A stretch of 14,083 nt of DNA. Source: Oehlia diaphana. Taxonomy: Eukaryota; Glomeromycota; Glomeromycetes; Glomerales; Glomeraceae. Made by a program: the position numbers and the translations under genes. The number at the start of each line of letters is the position of its first letter. Within the stretch, counting starts at the first letter, position 1. The notes under the pieces are model-generated. The model did not search any database. It saw only the letters and a list, made by a program, of their open reading frames with translations, and had not been told where the DNA came from. Location: positions 7,794 through 21,876 of the forward strand of contig QZLH01001831.1 of NCBI GenBank assembly GCA_003833135.1, read 5' to 3'. Below are positions 7,572-14,083 of the stretch, piece by piece.

Positions 7572-7813
7572 GAATATTCGAATATGATTCGAATCTTACA
7601 TGATATTCGAATCTCGAATCTCTCATATGATAAAAATATCTATTATTCTTTTTTTAAAAAATAATTTAATAATTTAACGGAAATATCTAAATAAATTAAT
7701 TAAAAAATGAAAAAGGCGTTAGGCGTAATACAATTATTTGTAGTATATTTCTTGATCAATTTACATTCGAATCTACGTAGCATATTCGAATCACATAATA
7801 TATTCGAATATTC
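7572..7813. repeat. TTCGAA palindrome cluster, possible foldback element
   Basis: TTCGAA occurs six times (7577, 7588, 7606, 7766, 7785, 7803), three at each end, mostly as ATTCGAAT. The outer copies GAATATTCGAATAT (7572-7585) and ATATTCGAATATTC (7800-7813) are inverted. The ~150 bp between are plain AT-rich DNA. This clustering at two ends suggests a non-autonomous element with palindromic subterminal repeats. Binding sites for a regulator are another option. Confidence 0.4.
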
Positions 7814-7822
7814 TAATTTCAA

Positions 7823-7873
7823 ACGGAAGCTCTAATTTTTGCCTTCCGTGATGTGTTACGGGAGTGTTACGGG
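7823..7873. repeat. Short hairpin plus GTGTTACGGG direct repeat
   Basis: ACGGAAG (7823-7829) pairs with CTTCCGT (7843-7849) across a 13-nt loop. It is followed directly by two copies of GTGTTACGGG (7853-7862 and 7864-7873). The role is unknown. Confidence 0.45.
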
Positions 7874-8700
7874 GTGTGTCAACATGGTTTTACAAACCTA
7901 TCAAGTAATATAGTATCCGTATTAAACTATGTAGTACTATTATATTTAAATCTCTCACTAAATAGGTGCATTTTTTATACCTAAATAACTTTTCTTATCC
8001 TCGTTTCAAATTTCATGAAGGTGTTCCAAATGCTTATCTTTTTTATAAAATATCTTGTTTTTTAAAAAAAATTTAAAAGAATCCATTTTTATAATACCTT
8101 TGAGCATAGCTTCATAGAGAAAAAAATTTTTAAGATTTTTACAAAAAACGAGGTATTTTAAGTTTCTTAAAGTTATCAGTAGTTGGTTAAACTTTTTAGT
8201 ATTACATAAATATTACATAAATGTTAATAGTTTGTGAGTTATTTAAGAATGAGAAAACGCCTCTTATATCATAGAAAGTGAAACCCAATTTTCGGAAATT
8301 TACTATAATGATAATGATCATCGATTAACTATACTTGACATAGTTTTGTGAAATTACATTATGTTGGGGGCTCGCATAAACAAGCGCATGGTGGTCAATG
8401 GACTAATAAAATCAAAGTCTCACAATATTACATATTTTTTTTGTAATTTTGATACCAATCAATATTTTAACAGAAAATACCGGTACCTTTTATTTATATT
8501 TATAATTAAGTAATAAACATCTTTCTTTTCTTTTAATTTTTGAGCTTGTATTTCACGTGCTTTTTTATTTGTCGGGAACGCCTTATAAACTGTGCCCTAT
8601 TTGTTTTTTTTTTATGTAATACTAAATAGTCAAAAACATACACAATAACATCAAAAACAATGTAACACCTCGCTTTTTAAGAAAGATTTTTTTTTTTAAT
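7874..8700. other. Gene-free AT-rich stretch
   Basis: I see no reading frame, RNA gene or clear repeat that I can support. The more GC-balanced patch at 8366-8400 (GGGGGCTCGCATAAACAAG and on) was checked for a tRNA fold and no cloverleaf with a B-box-like TTC loop was found. Confidence 0.45.
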
Positions 8701-8756
8701 TATAATGAAGCGGCTAAAAGGTTATTTCAGAGCGGGAATATCATTGGAGAGAAAGA

Positions 8757-8909
8757 ATGGCGTTATGTGGAGTGATTGTCGTTTGGAATGTTCCTGCAGA
8801 AATATACAATGTAAATAATGGGGAAAGTTTCGATTTATGGAAGTTCAATAAAAGTCAATTTGTAGTACAACATCTCAATACGATGATCACAATTGATTTT
8901 ATCAGTTGA
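8757..8909 (+). CDS. Small ORF of 50 aa, uncertain
   Basis: ATG 8757 opens a 50-codon frame ending in TGA 8907-8909. The product starts MALCGVIVVWNVPAEIYN and is mixed hydrophobic and polar, without the Phe/Lys/Asn skew of random AT-rich frames. The frame stays open upstream to about 8720, where TTATTTCAG could be an intron acceptor, so it could be an exon. A second ATG frame on the same strand overlaps it (8705-8818, 37 aa, four Cys near its end), and at most one can be real. It lies about 400 bp upstream of the membrane-protein gene. I do not recognise it; it could be a gene relic. Confidence 0.2.
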   Translation: MALCGVIVVWNVPAEIYNVNNGESFDLWKFNKSQFVVQHLNTMITIDFIS

Positions 8910-9181
8910 CCACTCCAGTGATACACTATGATTGTAAAAGTTCTGGAAATTCTATAAATGTTTAAAAATATGAAAAAAAATTCTATCTTGTGCTCATGTT
9001 GCCCCATATTGTAACTTTAAATACGTGTAAAACACACACTGAATTTTGCTGATTAGATCGCGAGATAATCGCATCAAAATATTTTGACAAAAGAAGCCAT
9101 TCATTTACATTTTAACGCGTGACAAAATAAAAATATTTTAAAGAATGACTATAAATAATAAAACTAGTTTTTTTTAAATTA

Positions 9182-9191
9182 TATATAAATA
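9182..9191 (+). promoter_or_regulatory. TATA-box-like sequence
   Basis: TATATAAATA lies about 115 bp upstream of the ATG of the 577-aa gene and fits a TATA consensus. The surrounding DNA is so AT-rich that such a match is expected by chance, so position is the only support. Confidence 0.25.
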
Positions 9192-9304
9192 TACATCCTT
9201 TTTCATATGTCCATGATTGTTCAGTTTCAGATTTCTTTGAAAGGAGAATTAAGAAACTTCTTATTAAACCTCAAATATTTCTCGTATCTTGAGAATTGTT
9301 AAAT

Positions 9305-11038
9305 ATGAGTACCGATTTAGAGAAACATCAAAATATTAGTAACTTGATTAACCGCTTCAACTTCTTCAAGGAATGTTGTAATATTATCAAGAGATATTTT
9401 AATAGTATCATGGATAATTATTTTAAGAAATATTATAATAGTTTTGTGACATACTTTGGATTGGCTATTTTAATAGTTCTAACCGGATATATTACGGCAG
9501 TTGGACTCGGACGTAAAGTGCTAGTTTTCCCCGTTGGCAGCCCATTTATAACACAATTACCAATGATGGTAACTTACGTAATATTACATCTGATCATGCG
9601 GATATTTAGTAGTGTGTTTAATTGGGTGATGAGTTATCTAATATTACATAACAAAATAAAAATTGAACCACGCGCTTTGATGGCAGTAGCCAATAATCAA
9701 GATACCGGAATGTTACGATCGGTTAAACTATTATTAACAGAGAGAAAAGTTCCATTCATACTAAGATTTATTATTTTTATGATTGCTTTAGTTGGAACAC
9801 TCGAACTAGCTATTGGACTTGCAATAACCACAACTACAATACCAGGTTCTTTATCAATTAATAGTGAAAAATTTAACGCTGACCCTTTAAAACCATGTGC
9901 GGATGAGGACGGGGGTTGTCCAGCATTATTGCAATCTAAATTCAGATTTCAGTGGTTGCAGGGTGCATCAGACGTAATGGTAAATGGCATTTCGAAGCAG
10001 TTATCCATGCACTGGGGAGATTTGGTTGATGGTGAAAGAATAGTGATGGTAGCAACAACCGATAACAATACAAATACAAATTATAAGTTGGTACAAACTA
10101 AGGATGAGATTATTCCAGCTTTTAGTTTGAGTACTATGTGTTACGATACTCCTGAAACTTATCCAATTCAAGGGTCAAATTATTTTCGTGATCTAAATAT
10201 ACCACCACCAACCCCGTTATTTGATTTAATACAATCCATACAAGCTGACTCTGGATTAGAGGATCGATGGATGGGAGAAATTATTAAACTTGAGCAAGAT
10301 AATCTTAACGAAACAACTCGAATAAACTTAAATTTTGTACAAATATTACCTATCAACTCATCATGTGACGGAAATTTTGATATAGCTGGAAGCTTACAAA
10401 TATGTCGTCCTACAAATGGTTTGCAAATTTACTGCGTAATGAATACACATGCTGAATATGTGGGATATATAACAGCAGGATGTGATACTTGTGGTACTAG
10501 AGGAATCAGTAACAAAAGAGTGGAATACTCTAGCCCAAAGCCAGTATATGGTGATTTTATGCATAAATCATTAGCATCATATGATGGTCATATCCTGATG
10601 CCTCAATGCAAAGACACAGTTAATTTTGGAGGATGTGTAGCTCCTGACACAAATAATGTGGATTTGGTAAAAGATAAATTTATTGAATTATTACGTGGCA
10701 TTACTGCATCTGGAGTCATTGCTAGACGAATCTTATTGTCAGATAAAGGTAAAGAAATACCAGTCCAGCTTTTAATTAAAGGAGAAACTGGAGTGAGATT
10801 AGAAATTGGAGGAGGATACTGGATTACTATTTTTATAATGAGTATTTTATGCTTAATAGGAGTTACTGGTTGGCAATGCATAAACTGTATAAAACTCAAC
10901 AATCATCAAATACCTAAATTATCTATTGAATGGTTAATATTCGATGCTGAAGATACAGAAAATTGTATTAGAGAAGATGATGGTTTAATTAGATATTCCT
11001 CCAATAACATGTTTTCACCAAGTCAAGGGAATGCATGA
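9305..11038 (+). CDS. Predicted four-pass membrane protein with Cys-rich ectodomain, 577 aa
   Basis: Single-exon gene. The start is ATG 9305 (MSTDLEKHQN...); the frame is open three codons further up only through TTG, which is unlikely in a eukaryote. TGA is at 11036-11038. Probable membrane segments lie at residues 47-68 (FVTYFGLAILIVLTGYITAV), 85-114, 151-174 and 505-523. Residues ~177-504 form a large soluble domain with ten Cys (198, 205, 279, 354, 367, 377, 393, 396, 435, 444), enough for five disulfides, and three N-glycosylation sequons (N254, N335, N351). The ~50-residue tail is acidic. This predicts a cytosolic N-terminus, an outside or luminal domain after the third segment and a cytosolic C-terminus, so a plasma-membrane or secretory-pathway protein. 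There is a CC pair near residue 25, a possible acylation site. I do not recognise the family; a lineage-specific fungal surface protein is the best inference. Codon use and length leave little doubt that it is a gene. Confidence 0.9.
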   Translation: MSTDLEKHQNISNLINRFNFFKECCNIIKRYFNSIMDNYFKKYYNSFVTYFGLAILIVLTGYITAVGLGRKVLVFPVGSPFITQLPMMVTYVILHLIMRIFSSVFNWVMSYLILHNKIKIEPRALMAVANNQDTGMLRSVKLLLTERKVPFILRFIIFMIALVGTLELAIGLAITTTTIPGSLSINSEKFNADPLKPCADEDGGCPALLQSKFRFQWLQGASDVMVNGISKQLSMHWGDLVDGERIVMVATTDNNTNTNYKLVQTKDEIIPAFSLSTMCYDTPETYPIQGSNYFRDLNIPPPTPLFDLIQSIQADSGLEDRWMGEIIKLEQDNLNETTRINLNFVQILPINSSCDGNFDIAGSLQICRPTNGLQIYCVMNTHAEYVGYITAGCDTCGTRGISNKRVEYSSPKPVYGDFMHKSLASYDGHILMPQCKDTVNFGGCVAPDTNNVDLVKDKFIELLRGITASGVIARRILLSDKGKEIPVQLLIKGETGVRLEIGGGYWITIFIMSILCLIGVTGWQCINCIKLNNHQIPKLSIEWLIFDAEDTENCIREDDGLIRYSSNNMFSPSQGNA

Positions 11039-11077
11039 TGTATTTTATATTTAAATTACTTAGTACTTATGTATATT

Positions 11078-11170
11078 TTGTATATTAACTATATTTTGTA
11101 TTCAAATTATACTGCTTATGTATATTTTTTATATTTTTGTATATTAACTATATTTTGTATTCAAATTATA
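11078..11170 (+). repeat. Duplicated AT-rich block in the 3' flank of the membrane-protein gene
   Basis: A 34-bp sequence beginning TTGTATATTAACTATATTTT occurs twice, exactly, at 11078-11111 and 11137-11170 (period 59). Exact identity in such AT-rich DNA points to a recent duplication in the likely 3' UTR. Confidence 0.7.
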
Positions 11171-11188
11171 TAATTCTTGTGTATATTA

Positions 11189-11194
11189 AATAAA
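11189..11194 (+). terminator. AATAAA polyadenylation signal
   Basis: A canonical AATAAA lies 151 bp after the stop codon of the 577-aa gene, in TATTAAATAAAATGAG. It is the first good AATAAA downstream and is a plausible 3'-end signal for that transcript. Confidence 0.45.
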
Positions 11195-11317
11195 ATGAGC
11201 TATACTTGATAAATGTAATTGGTCCTGCAGTATAAGACATAAACGCTTCATCGCTTCACTAATATTGAAAGTAAATGACAAAATTAATTGTTGTTTATAT
11301 ATATTACTAATAAGAAA

Positions 11318-11448
11318 ATTGCTAAAGCTCACCGGCGGTGATGGTCACCGTACCAGCATTATGATGTACTTTCGACCAGAATTAAAAATCTAATAAAATT
11401 CTGGCCGGCATTACATCATAATTTCACCACCGGTGATGTTTAGCAAAT
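11318..11448. mobile_element. MITE-like foldback element, 131 bp
   Basis: The ends are inverted repeats: the left ATTGCTAAAGCTCACCGGCGGTGA matches the complement of the right end (TCACCACCGGTGATGTTTAGCAAAT) with few differences. Further in, ATTATGATGTA pairs with TACATCATAAT (right copy 11412-11422), and CCAGAATT (11376-11383) pairs with AATTCTGG (11397-11404) around a 13-nt loop. The whole folds into one hairpin. Its GC-rich ends stand out against the AT-rich flanks. The GC-rich palindrome at 5748-5790 seems related. It has no coding capacity. Confidence 0.7.
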
Positions 11449-11454
11449 ACCTAA

Positions 11455-12390
11455 GTACTAATTTCCGAGAAATAAATACATAAACAAAAATCGTGTTCTT
11501 AAGATATCATACAAGATAATGAAGATGACACATAAGATATTAGATATATATATTTTTAATTTATTAAAATGTTCAAAAAAAATAAATAAGTAAAATCAGT
11601 AAATAAAAATATAATATTAGTAATCCATTATTATTAATAAGAACTAAATACAATATCTTTTATTTTCTGCTGAATGCTATTCTCTTTCTCAATTAATTCT
11701 TTCATTTGAATATTATTCTCTATGGGTAAACAATTTCTTTTCTTTTGGTAATTTTTTTTTTTATTATGAGACATAGATCCGGGATTACAAGCAACTGTTA
11801 GTAGAACAAAATACAAAGATGGTACAAAACTAAACTAATGCGAGTTCATCCAATCCCCAGGTATCGTGAGAGGAATCGTCCAGCCTATTATTCATTCGAA
11901 TCCTTAAATGATCCGTATTTTTCTTTCAACCCGAAGGCTATCACCTGTAAATACTGTCAGGGGTGAAATGGTTCAACACTATTCAAAATTGTTTTTGATG
12001 TAATATGAGTTATAAAATGACAAATAAAGTTGTTTGATTTAGACTAAAAAAAAGTATTACACATCGGGAAATTTTTTGGGGGATAAATATCGATAATTAT
12101 CACATTTTATCATACTAAATAAATCAATAATTAACGTATTATGATCATCATCGATAAACAACTGGAAAAATATAACAATATTTAACATTAATGATATTTA
12201 TTGACAATTATCTTAAAAATAAATAAAGATATTGAGTGTTGAAAGATTTTTAATGTTAATGATATTTATCAATCCTGTTTAGATTTGCATTATGTAACAT
12301 GATATTATAATTAATTAACGAAGTTATTTAATAATCACGTGTATTATATCATGTGACACGACTTTCCGTTAGTTAAACTACTAAGACGCG
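11455..12390. other. Mostly gene-free AT-rich stretch
   Basis: Apart from one doubtful small ORF (11634-11774) I see no gene. TTAACATTAATGATATTTAT (near 12182) and TTAATGTTAATGATATTTAT (near 12252) are near-copies whose first ten bases are also reverse complements. A weak CAC/GTG-rich palindrome lies at 12337-12358. Confidence 0.4.
11634..11774 (-). CDS. Small Lys/Glu-rich ORF of 46 aa, uncertain
   Basis: From ATG 11774 the minus strand encodes 46 residues: a basic start (MSHNKKKNYQKKR) followed by a charged, helix-like part (IQMKELIEKENSIQQKIKD), ending in TAA at 11634-11636. An in-frame ATG at 11816 would add 14 residues (MYFVLLTVACNPGS). The helix-like part looks more protein-like than most frames in this AT-rich DNA. 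It might instead be the last exon of a decayed gene. No homology is recognised. Confidence 0.22.
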   Translation of the reverse strand: MSHNKKKNYQKKRNCLPIENNIQMKELIEKENSIQQKIKDIVFSSY

Positions 12391-12393
12391 ACG

Positions 12394-12590
12394 ATAAGCT
12401 TATTTTTTTTCCTCCATCGGTCGTGGTGTTGGATCAGTCTATAATATATAATAATTAGGTAGGGTCCGTTCCTCGGAATGGATGATGGACTTAATGTTGG
12501 GCTCATTTCTTAGGAAACATGCTCTCTTAGATAGTTCTTCCGACTTTACATAAAATAAATAAATAAATAAATAAATAAGCTTATTTTTTT
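12394..12590 (+). mobile_element. Short retroposed element (SINE or truncated LINE 3' end) with TSD
   Basis: A perfect 16-bp direct repeat ATAAGCTTATTTTTTT (12394-12409 and 12575-12590) flanks a 165-bp segment. That segment ends in ACATAAAATAAATAAATAAA-type repeats, a (TAAA)n tail running straight into the right-hand copy. Target duplication plus a 3' simple-repeat tail is the mark of target-primed reverse transcription. The body (12410-12550) is more GC-balanced than its surroundings. There is no reading frame, so it is either a SINE or the 3' end of a 5'-truncated LINE. I found no convincing Pol III A/B boxes. Confidence 0.65.
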
Positions 12591-13020
12591 AAACTTTTTT
12601 TTTAGTTTAATTACCCATTTTCTTACACTCTTCTACCCTCTTTTTCCTTCCCTCTCACACTTTCCCTTCAACCACTTCACCCTTTTTTACGCTTTCTTTT
12701 TTCTTTTTTTTTCATTTTCACCTTTCGTTCATTTCATTTTTTTCCATTTTTTTCATTTTCCCCTTCATTTTATCTCGTTTATTTCGTTATTGTCATTTAT
12801 TTCTTTTTTTTCATTCATTTTTTTTTATTTTCATTTTTTTTTCATTCATTTTTGGTTATTTATTTCCTTTTTTATTTCTTTCCGTTTTTCCATCTTTCTA
12901 GCCATCCTTTATTTTAAATGATACCGTCTTTCCCTTTCCCTTTTTCATTCTTTCCCTTTTCCTCTATTTTTCCCTTTTCCCTTTTTTGTTTTCCTTTCTC
13001 TCCCTCTCTTTCGTCTATTT
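12591..13020 (+). promoter_or_regulatory. Pyrimidine-rich tract upstream of the right-end gene
   Basis: Over 400 bp of nearly pure C/T on the plus strand (TTTCCCTTTTTCATTCTTTC and similar) lead straight into the coding frame of the next gene. It may be promoter, leader, or a long polypyrimidine tract of an intron whose upstream exon is lost or lies farther away. The frame of the next gene is open back to the stop at 12919-12921 but has no ATG in the tract. Confidence 0.35.
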
Positions 13021-14083
13021 CGTAATCAAAATGTTGGCTGGACAGGTGGTGTGCATGATACAATTGGTAAAACATTTGTGAATCGTATTATGAATGCAAT
13101 TTGGTATATCGATCCACATCTTTCTACTTTGCATGCACGTTCATGTAACTTGCCAGTCTTTTTTACACAACTAAAAACCTATCAGGATGGGGAGACGTAT
13201 AATAAATTTTACCATACCAGTCATCATAAAAAAAACCCATTATCACAGCAAAAATTGGTTTACCTTTCAAGTTCTCTTGAATTATCTGTCAGTCAACCAT
13301 GGGCGAATAATGATGTGTGGAATCAAGTAATTCCTGCAACTTTATCTTTAATTGAAATCTTAAAAAAATATGCAGGATATCTGACTATAACTACTACCAA
13401 TATGAATATTCTTCATCATAGTGATGGAAGTGCTCGCAATCCTGAAAATGATTGTACTATGTATCAAATTATTGCTTGTAAAAATGAGAATCTTAATGAT
13501 ATTTACAGTCAGCTGAATGATGTTTTACTTGAAAAACAGATGTATGAATATATTGATATTAAGCAATATCTTCCAATTGATATTATGAAACGATATCGGT
13601 TCATAAAATCACATTTCTGATAGGTGTATATAGGTTAGTATTAGTATTTGATATAAAAAATAATTTTTATAAAATATATAAACAATAATGTAATTTTTTT
13701 TATTTTATTTTTTTAGATATCATCAAGGTAATTATTTAGGAACCATTAATTATGTGTGGAGGGTTCCAGAAAATGGAATGAATTAAATGAAACTTTGAAA
13801 GCACGCATGTTGGCCAGGATTCATAAAGAATTGCCTCAGTATTTTACATGACAAATGCGAAAGAATGCATGTATTAAATAAGGTAATAATAATTCAATCA
13901 ATATTTAAATAAAGGTATTAAGCATTAATTACTATAATTTGCTTTAGTATTCTTATATTCGGAAAGTCACACCAGCTGTATTGCGAATGCTTCATTTTGA
14001 TCTTACTGGAAATGCTGCTGTAACATCAGATGTTATTAGTCGTGATATAGAAGAAAGATTACGATTAATATTAACTTTAGCAG
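13021..14083 (+). CDS. Multi-exon gene, unrecognised family, runs off the window (possible pseudogene)
   Basis: Exon 1 is coding from about 13021 (QNVGWTGGVHDTIGKTFVNR...) to 13598. No in-frame ATG precedes 13090 (MNAIWYIDPH), and the ATG at 13031 is out of frame, so the 5' end is unresolved. The sequence is well-formed globular protein with SHHKKNPLSQQKLVYLSSSL and ATLSLIEILKKYAGYL. Predicted intron 1 is 13599-13716, with a weak donor GTTCAT and a strong acceptor TATTTTTTTAG. It joins the codons smoothly (RYR then YHQGNYLGT). Read without splicing, the frame ends at TGA 13618-13620. Exon 2 is 13717-13882; intron 2 (13883-13947, GTAATA...TTTAG) is 65 nt; exon 3 starts at 13948 and is open to the window end. 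Exon 2 has two frame changes (separate entry). I see no enzyme motif, signal peptide or membrane segment, and do not recognise the family. It may be a broken member of a multigene family, or intact with sequence errors. Confidence 0.65.
13599..13716 (+). other. Predicted intron 1 of the right-end gene
   Basis: 118 nt and strongly AT-rich, ending in TTTTATTTTTTTAG. The donor GTTCAT is poor, but it is the one that keeps the frame. The alternatives GTGTAT (13623) and GTTAGT (about 13632) would leave TGA and TAG codons in the message. Confidence 0.5.
13717..13882 (+). pseudogene. Exon 2 with two compensating frame changes
   Basis: It starts in frame (YHQGNYLGTINYVWRVPENG) but that frame hits TAA at 13784-13786. 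The coding sense continues in another frame from 13777 (NELNETLKARMLARIHKELP) until TGA at 13849-13851. It then returns to the first frame from about 13844 (LHDKCERMHVLNK), which runs into exon 3. The pattern fits loss of one base near 13776 and gain of one T in the run 13842-13845. Either this copy is a pseudogene or the sequence has two small errors. Confidence 0.55.
13948..14083 (+). CDS. Exon 3 of the right-end gene, incomplete
   Basis: Open throughout, reading YSYIRKVTPAVLRMLHFDLT and on to a charged helix-like end (DIEERLRLILTLA). It follows TTGCTTTAG directly and is in phase with the end of exon 2 (VLNK). The gene continues past the window. Confidence 0.6.

Noticed and set aside
8366..8440. 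Possible tRNA-like patch
   Set aside because: No T-arm TTC consensus and no acceptor-stem pairing could be found.
10603..10902. 99-codon minus-strand frame
   Set aside because: Antisense shadow of the 577-aa gene.
11880..11920. ATTCGAATCC resembling a tRNA B box
   Set aside because: No A box at suitable spacing and no cloverleaf.

Overview
The window is AT-rich eukaryotic nuclear DNA. It has short spliceosomal introns (GT...TAG with CTAAY branch points and long T tracts), AATAAA signals, abundant foldback repeats and low gene density. The composition and the style of the two clear genes fit an arbuscular mycorrhizal fungus (Glomeromycotina, Rhizophagus-like). That is an inference from pattern, not from a database match. 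I see no bacterial operon, no rRNA or tRNA gene, no CRISPR array and no intact transposase or reverse transcriptase.

Layout. 1-400: a tandem repeat and a 146-bp foldback element. 562-1311 (minus): a decayed gene with one clean exon, a broken intron and frameshifts. 1517-2860: foldbacks, an ATT microsatellite and featureless AT-rich DNA. 2857-2985: a TGTAAA-type repeat. 3114-4670 (minus): the most unusual part, an array of about 13 units with a ~117-bp period. Each unit is a ~20-56 nt exon-like block plus a ~68-91 nt block with all the signals of a spliceosomal intron, and in most units the branch point sits in a small hairpin whose stem sequence changes while pairing is kept. A minus-strand pyrimidine tract (4680-4870) lies upstream of it. 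5226-5470: a CT-rich minisatellite. 5748-5940: a GC-rich palindrome and short tandem repeats. 5967-6350: a second minus-strand pyrimidine-rich, intron-like block. 6490-6960: a TIR element with TCGTTATA repeats. 7572-7813: a TTCGAA palindrome cluster.

9305-11038 (+) is the one clearly intact gene: a single-exon 577-aa protein with four likely membrane segments and a ~330-aa Cys-rich, N-glycosylatable ectodomain. Its 3' flank has a duplicated AT-rich block and AATAAA, then a 131-bp foldback. 12394-12590: a short retroposed insertion with a (TAAA)n tail and a 16-bp target-site duplication. 12591-13020: a pyrimidine tract that runs into a multi-exon gene (13021 to beyond 14083) of an unrecognised family; its exon 2 carries two single-base frame changes that cancel.

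The genes do not form a pathway. The window is best read as two protein-gene islands in repeat-rich DNA plus a tandem intron array that deserves transcript data.
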